Assembly (NCBI GenBank): GCA_019321725.1
Contig: CM033109.1
Span: 25,391,347 to 25,455,346, forward strand
Source: Paulownia fortunei
Taxonomy: Eukaryota; Streptophyta; Magnoliopsida; Lamiales; Paulowniaceae
Length of the DNA: 64,000 nt
Direction: 5' to 3'
Shown: positions 23,484 through 34,957 of the stretch, one piece after another
Position numbering within the stretch: the first letter of the stretch is position 1
Layout of the letters: the number at the start of each line of letters is the position of its first letter
Program-made: the position numbers and the translations under genes
Notes under the pieces: model-generated
Seen by the model: the letters and a program-made list of their open reading frames with translations, nothing else
Database searches by the model: none
Told to the model about the DNA's origin: nothing

Positions 23484-25685
23484 CTCCCCACCCCATTTAT
23501 CAATCTGTCTCAAATGTTGTGCAATATTCCATCCTCTTGTCTATCTAAATTATGCTCTTCTTTTTTTCTTTTCTTGGAACGCTTTTTACTAAACATTTTC
23601 CTTTTTGTTAAGAGTATTCTCCTGGCAAAGTTTCAGCTTTATCAGTATGCTTTGGCTGTGCCCTATTTTCCTTGTTACCCTATGCCATCTGCTCAATTTG
23701 TTCACTGATTTGTGCTTCTGTGACTGAGTTCAAGTATTTGTTTTTGACATGTGCGATCCCCTCACTGTCCATTTCCAGAACATCATCCAAACCCCAAAAC
23801 CTCATTTTCTGTTATCAAATTTTCTGCCAAAATAATGTCCCCAGTATGCACTTTATTATATGATTTAAATGGTTGTTTTCCTCTTATCATTTCCTTATGA
23901 AGTTTAGGTTCATTTTGATTAGGATTAACAAAGTTAAAAACAGAAACACCAACACTTACAACTCTCTCAGATTCACAAGAACTGCCATCTTCTTCAAACA
24001 AATTATCCCCTTTCTCAATCAATCTACCAACATCATTTTCCCCCAACATATTTCCATCCTTCATCACACCATCCTCCCCCACTGGTGGATTACTATACTT
24101 AGAGCTCAGCCCAACCACATCAACAAGGTTTTGTTTAACCGATTCCTTACTTTATTTCTGGCAATCACCCTCTAGGGTTCCACTTCCTTACCTTTATTTG
24201 TAGCTGTTGATTTGATTGGACGAGGAACATTATAATTGCCATAACATGTAGAGGTATCATGTCCTAGATGCTGCAGTCCATGCCATAACGAGGAACGTTC
24301 TCATAGATAATCTTTTGTAAGATCATCTGTGAACCAATGCCAAGGTAAACACTATTCTTTAATGCATTTCTGAGATTAACTTCAACACAAATTTGAGCTA
24401 CACTGAGTCGAGTTTTATTAGTAGTCCATCGATTCGAAGTGGCTTTCCAATCAATTCAGCAATTGCCTTGAGTGCAGGTTTGTCAAATAGGTGCACAAGC
24501 AACTCTAGCAAATGAATCCAGACTAGGACTATGACTGATTCCAACTTTGGGTTGAATTGAGGCGACCACTTGAATATCTCATTGGAAATCCATAAAAAAA
24601 CCATATCCTTCGAAGCCATAACCTTGCATAATTTGCATCATTTGAAAAGACTATTAGGATATGCTTTAGATTTAAGACACAAACAGAATGGCCACCGAAA
24701 AGCTTTAGGGCAGCAAAGTGTTGGTATAACTGCTTCAATGGTGGCATCCTATGTGAAAATTTTCTAACCAGAGCAAATTGGAAAGGTTCCGAGAGTTTAA
24801 AGATTTCTAAGTCAGAGAATATGATTGCCTCAGTGTCTCAGTATGTGGTACGAGTGCCCAAAGCAGCTGGAGAATCAAGAATGAGAGATTTGCTGGTGGT
24901 TTTGAGGAGAAGGGATGGCAAAAGACGACACTACCCCTGCCTGCGCGATGACGGCGAATGAAGGTTTTGGCTATTTAGGCGCTGGGTTATGAATCAAAGA
25001 CTCGGGATGGTTGGGACAAACTAAGGTTGCCATGGGAGCAAGTGTGGATGACTAGGATTAAGAAATAGGTGAGTACGAAGATAGCAGCACCGATGTAAAA
25101 ATCCAACGGGTGTGCAGATTAACGGTGGTAGAAAAATACATGATTAGGGCACGAAGTAGTAGAACAGAGGAGGCTGGGGTGGGCACAATCAGGTCAATTA
25201 AGTTAGGGTAAATGTCTATCAGCCTAGCTGGGTGACTGAAAGAGGATTGAAATTAATGGGAAAGATGCTGGCAACTGTCGGAAGTGGAAATGGGTGCAAA
25301 ATCGAAGAGGGAAACCCTGAAGCAAAAATCAAAATATTAAGATAGTTGGTTGAAAGGGGAAGTGAGGGAGAGGTGATTAAGGGGTTCGAGAAGGTAAGAG
25401 AATGGCACTGTCGCTAGCATAAATGGTCGGTGACGATGGGGAGCAGTCTGTAACTCTAGGGCTAAGAACGAAGGGGGTTCACTTTGGGTATGGGGATGAG
25501 GGCGCGAGGTAGAAGGTCCATGGTAAGGAAAAAAAGAGGGTTGATGGTTGTGATGTCGGCACTAGCACAATGGCAACGGTAGTAAAAACCAATGGGGACG
25601 GTGATAGGTAGGATTTGGACAGGGTTGAGGATAGAGAATTTTTTAGAGAGAAAAACAAGAGAGAATTTTTGGTTTTGTTTTTTTT
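23484..25685 (-). mobile_element. LINE-A, 5' portion (5' UTR and start of ORF1)
   Basis: Continuation of LINE-A beyond the Athila insertion. It contains the N-terminal ORF1 and a purine-rich (on the plus strand) 5' UTR with few open frames (about 24930-25680). The 5' end (plus-strand AGAGAATTTTTGG...) is homologous to the 5' end of LINE-D at 37530-37552, and both run directly into telomere-like repeat. Confidence 0.82.
23489..24930 (-). pseudogene. LINE-A ORF1, N-terminal part (DUF4283-type / CCHC)
   Basis: Broken frames contain the plant L1 ORF1 hallmarks: QLYQHFAALKLFGGHSVCVL and NLKHILIVFSNDANYARLWL (24747-24600), WIHLLELLVHLFDKPALKAI and LIGKPLRIDG (24540-24410), then a degenerate zinc-knuckle region (HLGHDTSTCYGN) near 24260. 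These match LINE-D ORF1 (36733-35945). ORF1 proteins of this class bind RNA in the retrotransposition particle. Frameshifts and stops make this copy non-functional, and the Athila insertion also separates it from its C-terminus. Confidence 0.78.
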
Positions 25686-25832
25686 AGTTCAGGGTTAAGG
25701 GTTAAGGGTTAAGGGTTCAGGGTTTTAGGGTTCAGGGTTTTAGGGTTTAGGGTTTGGGTTTAGGGTTCAGGGTTCGAGTTTTGGGTTCAGGGGTTCAGGG
25801 TTCGGGTTAGGGGTTTTGGGTTTAGGGTTCAG
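25686..25832. repeat. Degenerate telomere-like tract between LINE-A 5' end and LINE-B 3' end
   Basis: About 150 bp of TTTAGGG-type units with TTCAGGG, TTAAGGG and TTTTAGGG variants. On the minus strand it is the 3' tail of LINE-B, and it is immediately followed by the 5' end of LINE-A. Confidence 0.9.
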
Positions 25833-25849
25833 TTTTTTTTTAATGAAAA

Positions 25850-25884
25850 CACCCATTGGGGTGAGGGATTAAGGCGATGATCCC
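25850..25884 (-). promoter_or_regulatory. 3'-terminal stem-loops of LINE-B
   Basis: Dyad 1 is CACCC-4 nt-GGGTG (25850-25863). Dyad 2 is GGGAT-10 nt-ATCCC (25865-25884). Relative to LINE-A and LINE-C, the second stem shows a paired change (a G:C pair became A:T on both arms) while the loop TAAGGCGATG is conserved. Confidence 0.7.
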
Positions 25885-25999
25885 CAACCTATAGATATAA
25901 CCATCAATAATCAGTACAAGATATGTTACATGAATCCCTAGTGTAAATCAAAAATCGAAGGAGTACTACTCCTATACAAAAATGTACAAAATGCTAAAG

Positions 26000-28900
26000 T
26001 CAGTGATGTTTGAAAGACAGGGTGCCATGCTGATCAAGTCTAATAAACCCTAATATATGTCCTGAAAGTTCTTGAGTCGTGAAGGTTCTCGATGAAGTAG
26101 TGTCGCAAGCTGCATTCACCAAAAAGTCAGCGACCCTATTGCCCTCTCGATAAATATGTGTAATGGAAGTAGTCATATAATGAACATTTTTGATATTAAT
26201 AAGAAGGTCCTGTAATCGCCAATGTCCAAGAGCAGATGAACGGAGAATGTGGATGACAGCAAGTGCATCAATCTCGATCCATAGATGAGTGATGCCTCTA
26301 ATCATAGCTAACTGGAGTCCTTTATTGAGTGCGTACAACTCTAAAAAAATGCTGGATACAGGTCCAATGAAATCCTAAAAAGCTAAGATAGGATCTTCCA
26401 AGTAATCTCGGATAATACCTCCAGCTCCCGCACTCCCATCTGTTCCCCTGGAAGCACCATTTGTATTGAGTTTAAACCACCCTGACTGTGGTTTAGCCCA
26501 ATGTACCTATGTAGTCCTCTTTGTTTTACCTATGGTGAAGTGATATCCCAGTCGAGCTGCAATCCCTAGATCTCCTTGCCAAAGTATCGAAGTGAGTTTC
26601 CTGCATTTAAACAAAAGAAAGAGGTGATTGTGAACTTTCCAAATTACCCTGAATGGATAGAAACCTAAATTTCTATGTTTAGAATCATTTCTCTCTATCC
26701 AAAGGAACTACAAAATAAGGAGTGGGATGATAGTGTGAATGTGTGTGGTGTTAGAGAATAGAGTGGAAAATTTTCAAGATTAGATAAGAATAGATAGGTG
26801 TGCTGTGAAAGGGAGTCAGATATGAAAAGTATTTTCAAAATGCTCCCAAACCTCCCTGGCGCAATCACCACTGATAAAAATATGATGGATGGATTCCAGA
26901 CTACTGTAGCACTGACATTTTGAAGCTAGCTGAAGGCCCTTCCTCTGCAGTCTAAGGTCGGCTGGGATCCAGTCATGTGCAAGTCTCCATAGAAAGAAAG
27001 ATATAGTCGGGGTGAGATAGGGTCCCCAGAGATCTTTCAATAACATGCTCTTGACCCTACCCTATCTCATAGATTCCCAGGCTGAAGCAATGGAAAAATC
27101 ACCATGAGGTGTGAGTTTTCATATAGCAGTATCCCTCTGAACACGGCTAATAGAAACCCCACAAATCAAGTCAACAAGATGTCGATGGAGCACTCTAAGC
27201 AGTCACTGTACATTCCAATTTCTATCCGCCCAGTAGAAATTAACCCGCTTGTGGCCATGTCGTTCTTCTCCCTAAGAACCGTTAGCGAGTCCTCTCCAAT
27301 CTAGTGATCGTGCCAAAAGGAGACCTCCCCAACACCCAAAGTCCAGAACATGTTATCATGAGCCTCATTCCTAACTCCGCATCGCCTCTCCAGATTGGAC
27401 TATCATGAACTGAAACTTTAACTTTTCTAGAAAAGAGGCCACGACAGTATTTTTGCAACATGCAAGAGGCCTAGAGAGAAGTGGAGGTCCTAAACCTCTA
27501 CAAGAGCTTCAAGGAAAATGCCTTAACCACATGTTCAATCTTACGAATCCCCAAACCACCTTCCTCAATCAGAGAGCAAATAGTATTCCATGAAATCCAA
27601 TGCATCCTTTTTTGAGCTCCTGTGGAGCCCCAAAAAAATCTGGCCATAATTTGTTCAATTGTGTGAATGACCGTCTTCGGGGGATGTAAAACCTGGATGA
27701 GGTAAAGTGGCATCATGGAAAGTGTGCTTTTAATGAGAGCAAGCCTACCTCCATGAGAAGAGTAGTTTTTTCCTAGCCCTGCAACCTATTTCTCATTTTC
27801 CAATAAGATCCTGATAAAAAGCATATTTTTTGTTGCCTTTGTACAACGGGGCCCCAAGATAGATGATGGGAAATGCCATGTGGAGGAACCTTGTGATGTG
27901 GTGCACTCTCTGAATCAATGGACTTGGACATTTCTTGCTGATAAAAAATGAGTTCTTATTGATGTTAATGCGCTGCCCTGATACTTTGCTGTAAAGAGTG
28001 AGGAAATCCATCAATCTGATGAGACATGGTTTCTCGTAGTTTGAGAAGATAATAATATCATCCGCATATGACAAATGAGTAAGTCTGAGTGCTTATTCCT
28101 GTATTACATGTCCTCATGCTCCCTAAAGAGCACATCAAGACCCCGCGAGAGAAAGTCTGCAGCAAGGACAAAAAACAATGGAGAGATCGGGTCACATTGT
28201 CTGAGACCTCTGCTTGATTTGAAGAAACACGTAGGAATTTCGTTAATAAAAAATGTGAACCAACAATTTTCAATGCAATGCCTGACATAAGAAATCCGTG
28301 AAGATGGAAAGCCCATCTTCTCAAGGACTCTGTATAAAAAACCCCATTGGACTCTATCATAAGCTTTTGCCATATCCAATTTGAAAACCACATTGTCCTG
28401 CACATATCTGGAATCAATGGAGTGAATCAACTCCTGGGCTAGATGAATATTATCACTGATGAGTCTGCCCTGGACAAAACCCCTTTCGGAGAGAGCAATG
28501 AGATTTGGAAGAAGCTTAGCCAATCTAAGACTGAGTAGCTTAGTAATGATTTTGTTGGTAACATTACATAAGCTAATCGGTCTGAAGTCGTTCCAAGTAT
28601 CTGGGCTGTCTGTTTTAGGAATGAGGACAAGTGTAGTCGTAGTGAAGCTCCGTGGCATAGGTGTGCCAGAAAAGAAGTCCTCAACAACATCTCTCACATC
28701 CTCCTGTATGAAATCCCAGCAGTGTTGGAGGAATAGAGCAGAAAAACCATCAGGCCAGTAGCACTGTCCAGATCCATGTCAAACACCGCATGTCTGATTT
28801 CCTCCATATTCGGTGCGGAGCATAAGGAGTCTGGGCAAAAGGTTGTAGGGAGCCTTTCCAAGCAGTCCAAACTATCACCAAGTAAAGCATCAATGTTATT

Positions 28901-29637
28901 AGTAAGAAATGACTGGAAGAACTCTGCTACAGATGTTGCAATATCCTCTCGAGTTGTGAGGAGTGTGCCATTATGAGTGATCGAATGTATTGTCCCTTTG
29001 GCTATTTTCTTTTTAACCAAAGAGTGAAAGAATTTGGTGTTTCTTTCTCCTTGGTCAACCCACCGACACGCTGCTTTTTATCGCCAAAAATCTTCTTCTA
29101 GTGTAAGAGCATGAGTTAGAACAGCAGTGCACCTATTCAACTCAACTTGGGTTGCTTTAGTAGGAGTGTCATCAAAGGTGGTTTCAGTTTTGCCACCTCC
29201 TTTTGAGCTTTTTTGATTTTGTTAAATATATCTCCAAACACATTCCAGTTCCACTATTTCAAGAACTTCTTCAACCGGATGAGTTTCTGTTGCAAGTTGC
29301 ACATGCCTGTTATGCCAGTTGGAGTGATCCAAGACTGTTCGGTTGTATCAAGAAAGAGATGGTGCCTTATCCACATTCTCATAAATCTGAATGAAGAAGG
29401 CGGTTTGACAGATGAGAAACTGACAGTAGTAAGAGGAAGTGCATGATCAGACCAAGTTCTGCGTAGATGCGTCACTTTGGTCGACTAAAAGGCATGTAGC
29501 CATGCATTCGAGTAAAGGATTTTGTCAAGTCTCTCCCAAACTCTTTTGTTGGTCCAATAAAGCATTGTCCTTCAAATCCAGCATCAATAAGTCCACAATC
29601 AGTGACCATATCCCCGAAGTCATTCATGACTGTGGTG
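26000..29637 (-). pseudogene. LINE-B ORF2 (partial endonuclease, RT, zf-RVT, RNase H)
   Basis: The endonuclease C-terminal part lies at 29637-29254. Reverse transcriptase: TTLVLIPKTDSPDTWNDFRP near 28650, AYDRVQWGFLYRVLEKMGFP near 28340, RGLRQCDPISPLFFVL, and the catalytic MSYADDIIIF at about 28074-28045. zf-RVT: FFLWRLAHDWIPADLRLQRKG region at 27046-26816. RNase H C-terminal half at 26338-26000 (WIEIDALAVIHIL, ITHIYREGNRVADFL). Multiple frame changes; no intact ORF. Confidence 0.87.
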
Positions 29638-29660
29638 GTTAGGGTTTAGGGTTTTTTTTT
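29637..29660. repeat. Short telomere-like tail of LINE-C
   Basis: GGTTAGGGTTTAGGG followed by a T run. It has only about two and a half units, but occupies the same position relative to the conserved LINE 3' UTR as the longer tracts at 7874 and 25686. Confidence 0.75.
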
Positions 29661-29668
29661 AGAAAAAA

Positions 29669-29702
29669 CACCCAGCGGGTGGGGGTTAAGGCAACGACCC
29701 CC
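29669..29702 (-). promoter_or_regulatory. 3'-terminal stem-loops of LINE-C
   Basis: Dyad 1 is CACCC-3 nt-GGGTG (29669-29681). Dyad 2 is GGGGT-10 nt-ACCCC (29682-29701), with loop TAAGGCAACG. Same order and spacing as in LINE-A and LINE-B. Confidence 0.7.
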
Positions 29703-29849
29703 AACCTGTCTATGTAACAGTCAAAATGAGTAGTACACCAAGTTTAATAAAAGCTAGCAAAAGTGAAACGAGGAGTACTACTCCTTTACAAAGAGCTGTG
29801 CAATCAAAAACTAAGCTAAAAATAAAAGCAACCTATACAATCTCAAAAA

Positions 29850-30775
29850 TCATCTACATCTGAATGAAGGTATACCCATCTGATCGACTCTGAGAAGCCC
29901 GGTGAAAGGTCCTGCGAGTTGGGACTGGGTGAGTACTCTGGATGTCTGAGTGATGCAGGCCTCATTAGCTAGACAGTCTACTATTTTGTTCCCTTCCCTG
30001 TAGATATGCATGATGTGAATGTGCATTTGGCTCATGATAAACTTACTTTTAGCTAGCATCTCTTGTAGTCACCAATGCCCTTTTGCCGTATTAGATGAAA
30101 CGAGTTTGATGACGGTTTGAGCATCCATTTCGATCCACAAATTTGCAATCCCAAGTCCTTTTGCAAGCTCTAATCCCTTTGCAAGTGCCAAAATTTCAGC
30201 ATATATGCTGTTTTGATTACCAATATATTCGAAGTATGCAATGGCGACGTTTCCAAAGTGGTCCCTTATTACGCCGCCCGCTCCAGCTTGACCGGTTTCA
30301 CCTTTCGTAGCTCCATCCGTGTTGAGTTTAAACCATCCAACTTGTGGTTTTTTCCAAATAACTTGCTGCGCTTTTTTGATCTTCTCCATTGGAAAGTTGA
30401 AATCAAAAGTTCTTGCAATTTCCATGTCACATCGGCAAAGCTTCCTATACATTTTCCTGCATTTAAAAAGACAAAAAAGATGATCATATATTTTCCAAAT
30501 GACTCTATGTGCATAAAAACCTTTGTTTCTATATTTAGCATTATTTCTCTCCGTCCACAAAAACCAAAAGATGAGAAAAGAAATAAGAATTCGGATATGA
30601 GGGGATTTTGAAAAGGGTGTGGAGAGTTTCTAATATTGGAAGAGGAGGATCGGATTTTCAGTTTGAGGATGTGTTATGTGGAAGATATTAGCAAAATGAT
30701 GCCAAACAACCGAAGCTTGAGCACTCGAGATAAAAAGATGGGGTATTGACGCCATTGAAGATAAACAACAGTAAC
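29850..30775 (-). pseudogene. LINE-C ORF2 C-terminal fragment with RNase H
   Basis: The frame at 30560-30069 encodes WTERNNAKYRNKGF, then RNase H motifs GWFKLNTDGATKGETGQAGA, IYAEILALAKGLELA and WIEMDAQTVI. A second frame at 30059-29850 carries IMHIYREGNKIVDCLANEA. The RNase H acidic residues (Asp, Glu, Asp) are present. There is no reverse transcriptase, so the fragment is dead. Confidence 0.85.
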
Positions 30776-30930
30776 ATCTAGAAACCAATGAGAAGTTAGT
30801 GAAACTAGGAGTACTACTCCTTTACAAAAAAACACTACACAAGAGCAAAGACAAACTATACAAATGACTGAACAATACATCAAAAAGAGGTTCTGAATGA
30901 GGGAAGCTCAAGCTGATCTGCTCGAATCAG

Positions 30931-33900
30931 TCATGTCGCTGCTCTGGGAAGTTGCTGTGAGTTGTATACTTTGGAAGTCTGGGTGTTGCAAGCAATATTG
31001 GCCATTAGGTCTTCAATTTTGTTTCCTTCCCGGTAAATATGTGTGACAACTGTCTCCATTTGTTTCATGATGTATTTGCTCTTAGATAACATTTCCTGGA
31101 GCTTCCAATGTCCATGCATTGATGTAGAGATGAGATTAAGGACTGCCATTGCGTCGATCTCGATCCAAAGTTTGTTGATACCCTTGTCTTTAGCAAATTC
31201 CAGCCCTTTAGCAAATGTGCTGGTCTCCATGCCAATATAGTCGTGGAATGCAAGGACAGTGTTGCCAAGATGATCCCAAATGATACCACCAGCTCCAGCC
31301 TGTCCCAAACTGCTCTTGGCAGCACCATCAGTGTTAAGTTTGAACCATCCCCGATGAGGTTTTTGCCAAATGATTTTCATCGTTTTTTTTGTTTTCACCG
31401 AAGGTAAGTGAACCTCCAGTTGTGAAGCAACCTCCATGTCTCTCTCCAAAAGTTCCTGTCAGGTTTCCTGCATTTAGAAAGACAAAAATATGATAATAAA
31501 CCTTCCAAATAACTCTCTGGTGATGAAAGCCTTTGCTTCTGTATTTGGCATCATTTCTTTCAGTCCATAAGCTCCAAAGTATGAGGACAGGAATAAGGAA
31601 ACGGATGTGAGGCTGGGCTGAAAAATGTGTGGATATTCTCCAAGATTGGATGAGGATGATAGGGTTTTTAGTTTGAGGTTGTGGAATTTTGAAGAGAACA
31701 GTGAAATGGCTCCAGACTTCCCTAGCTTGTTTCCCATAGATGAAAACGTGGGGTATAGATTCACTAGAAGAATTACAGCAAAAACATTTAGAAGCAAGGG
31801 CAAAACCTTTCCTTTGGAGCCTGCTATCAACTGGAATCCAGTTGTGCACTAATCTCCACAAGAAAACAGAAATGGTGGGGGTGATTTGAGGGCACCACAG
31901 GCTGCCAAGGAGCTGTCTTTTGGTCTTACCTGCCCGGATGTGGTTCCAAGCAGATGAGGTAGAGAAGTTACCGTGAGGGGTGAGCTTCCATCTCATCACA
32001 TCCTTATCATTCTCAAAAATTGGCATTTTGCAAATCATATCCACCTTAACTTGGGGCAGGTGTTGCTTCAGTTTGTGCTCATTCCATTGACCGTCTCTCC
32101 AATAAAAATTCACAGCTCCATACCCCAACGCAGTTCGTTGGAGAGTTGAAATCAGCGGAGCATTCCCAATCCAGTGATCATACCAAAAGTCCATTTGGCC
32201 ATTTCCCAATTTCCAAAAAATTTGTTCTTGTGTTTCGTGTCTTACCATGCACATCCGCTTCCAAATGGCGCTATCATGAACTAACACTTTAACCGCACCC
32301 GAATATATACAGCCACAGTATTTCTGCTGAATAAATTCTACTAGAGAGAGGATTGCGCTCTGAATCTCCACCAAAGTTTGAAGGAGAATGCTTTGATCAT
32401 ATCAGAAATTTTCGGATGCCAAGTCACCTTCCTCTGTCAGATTACAGATACTGTCCCAATTTGTCCAATGCATTCTTCTTTGCTCACCATACGATCCCCA
32501 GAAGAATCTGGTCCATACTCTGATTAATGACATGTATGACCGTTTTAGGAGGTTGAAGAACTTGTAGGAGGAAAATAGGCATAGCAGACAGTATGCTTTT
32601 GATCAATGCGAGTCTACCTCCGTGAGATAATGTGGATTTGTCCTATCCATGTAGCTTGCTTCTTATTTTGCATATCAATTCATGAAAGAGGGCAGCTGTT
32701 TTATTACCCTTGTGAAGGGGGGCTCCCAAGTATGTGATAGGAAGGTGCTTGAGGGAAAAACCGGTTATGTATTGCAGCCTTTGGATTACAAGACTGGAGC
32801 ATCTCTTATAAACAATGAAGGAACTTTTGGAATTGTTGATTAGCTGGCCAGAAACACTGCTGTAATGTTGCAAAAATTGCATAATTCTCTTAAGCCCCTT
32901 TTCATGGCAGTTAGTAAAAATGATTATATCATCGGCGTAAGCAAGATGGGAAATTTTCAGGCCACCTTTGCTGTAGTAATACATCTGTCTGTGCTGCTGA
33001 AATAATAGATCCATGCTCCTAGACAAGAAATCTGACATAAGAATGAAAAGGGATGGAGATAGAGGATTGCCTTGTCTAAGTCCTCTACTGGACTGAAAGA
33101 ATCCCGCTGTTGGTTCCATTAATAAGGATAGAAAACTAGCACTTTTCAATACAATTTTTTATGAGAGCAATCCAGGGTTCAGGAAACCCCATCTTACGAA
33201 GTACTTTATATAGAAAACTCCATTGAACTCTATCATAGGCCTTTGTCATGTCGAGTTTGAGCACCACATTTTCCTGTTTTATGCTTGGCATTAATAGTAT
33301 GAATCAGCTCTTGTGCAAGTAATATTATCACTGATCAGTCTTCCCCTAACGAAACCACTCTGTGAAGGTGCAATAATCTCAGGAAGCAGGCTCACCAATC
33401 TGTTACTCAGGATCTTGGAAATGATCTTATTAATGACGTTGCATAGACTAATTGGCCAAAAATCACTCCATGATGAGGGGGCATCAGATTTAGGGATGAG
33501 TATAATTGTCGTGGTAGTGAAGCTGCGGGGCATAGCATTACCACTAAAGAAGTCCACCACCGCTTCCATGACGTCAATGTGAATAATATCCCAGCAATAT
33601 TGAAAAAATATGCCGAGAACCCATCAGGTCCAGCAACACTATCAGGATCCATATCAAAAACTGCACGTTTAATTTCCTCTAATGATGGTGAACTATAGAG
33701 ATTTTCAGTATCAAAGCTTTGAGGAATAGGCTGAATGCAATCAAGGTCATCATGGAGAAGTTCAGGGATGTCATTAGATAGGAGGGATTGAAAGTATAAC
33801 ACAGGAGATTTTTTAATGCCCTATGAGTCAGAGATTAAAATTCCCGCCTCCCTGATTGAGTGGATTCTAGACTTATATCTTTTCTTTTTAACCAGCGAGT

Positions 33901-34957
33901 GAAAGAATTAGTGTTTTCTTTCACCTTCCTCAATCCACCGACAGGCTGCCTTCTGTTTCCAAAAATCAGTCTCAATGTTGAGTGCATGTGTAAGGATAGC
34001 AGTGCATCGTTTCAGTTCCACAAGGTTAGTATCAGTGGGCTCTTCATCATAGTTGTTCCTTGATGGCGACTTCCTGTTCCGCTTTCTTAATGTTTTCAAA
34101 GATGTCTCCAAAAACTTTCCTGTTCCACATTTCAGTGATTGTTTGAGTCTATAAATTTTTTGTTGCAAGTTGATCATTCCACTCGTCCTGGTTGGAGTCT
34201 GCCAGAAATTCTTAACATCTTCGAGGAATCTATGATGCCTTGTCCACATCTTCATGAATCTAAAAGAGGATGGTACGCTAACCGATTGAAAGTTCACAGT
34301 TGTAAGTAAAAGAGCATGATCTGACCATATTCTCAGCAAATGTGTGACTTTGGTAACCTGAAACTTATCAATCCAGGCCTCCGAATAAAGTATTCTGTCC
34401 AGCTTTTTCCAAATCCTGTTATTAGTCCAAGTAAAGTCGCTTCCCTCATATCCAGCATCAATGAGTCCACAATCAGAGATCATATTGCTGAAGTCATTTA
34501 ATGATGTCAATTTGCATTCTCTATGTCCTGTCCTTTCCTTAAGGTGGAGAATTGTATTGAAGTCCCCTTCCACAAGCCATGGTTGAGATCCTGGTAGATC
34601 AGAAATATATCTAAGAACATCCTAAAGTTCTCTTCTACCCCCAATATCACATTTGGCATAGATGCAGGTAAGCAGAAAAGGAGAAGGAAGAAGATGGGAC
34701 TGAATTTTCACATGCAGAAGCTGATCATGATCAATGATAACCTCCAAGTCAAAATCGATATCAACCAAACACCAAATCTTATTAGAGCAGTTAGCAATTG
34801 CTAGCCTTCGATAAAAAAAAGGACTATCTAGATGAACTTTTAGTTCCATAATTGCCAGAATTTTAACTCTGTGAAGGTTGCAGAAATTATGCAAATGTTT
34901 CTGTGATGGATCATTCCTAATTCCCCTAATATTCCAAAAAAGCAGATTCAATGTCAT
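30931..34957 (-). pseudogene. LINE-D ORF2: endonuclease / RT / zf-RVT / RNase H
   Basis: ATG at 34957 (MTLNLLFWNIRGIRNDPSQK), directly abutting the ORF1 stop (TAA-ATG). Endonuclease: DFNTILHL, LIDAGYEGSDFTW and WSDHALLL to about 33900. RT: SFTTTTIILIPKSDAPSSWS near 33500, SRGLRQGNPLSPSLFILMSD near 33090 and catalytic LAYADDIIIF near 32950. zf-RVT: WKLTPHGNFSTSSAWNHIRA and LWRLVHNWIPVDSRLQRKGF (32000-31800). RNase H 31449-30931: GWFKLNTDGAAKSSLGQAGA and LWIEIDAMAVLNL. The segment that holds the catalytic Glu in the other copies (AEIFAL/AEILAL) is deleted here. Several frameshifts; inactive. Confidence 0.9.

Larger units (their letters stand above)
25833..29637 (-). mobile_element. LINE-B, 5'-truncated L1-type element
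   Basis: Minus-strand LINE with 3' UTR, RNase H, zf-RVT, reverse transcriptase and part of the endonuclease. Homology stops inside the endonuclease at about 29637, where the telomere-like tail of LINE-C begins. 5' truncation is typical of LINE insertion by target-primed reverse transcription. There is no ORF1. Confidence 0.87.
29661..30795 (-). mobile_element. LINE-C, short 5'-truncated element
   Basis: A 1.1-kb LINE 3' fragment with the end of the zf-RVT region, RNase H and 3' UTR. Its left end carries the conserved 3' UTR and short tail. Its right end, at about 30795, is fused to the 3' UTR of LINE-D inside the phrase GTTAGTGAAACTAGGAG, so the last ~110 bp of LINE-D are missing at the joint. 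Confidence 0.8.
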
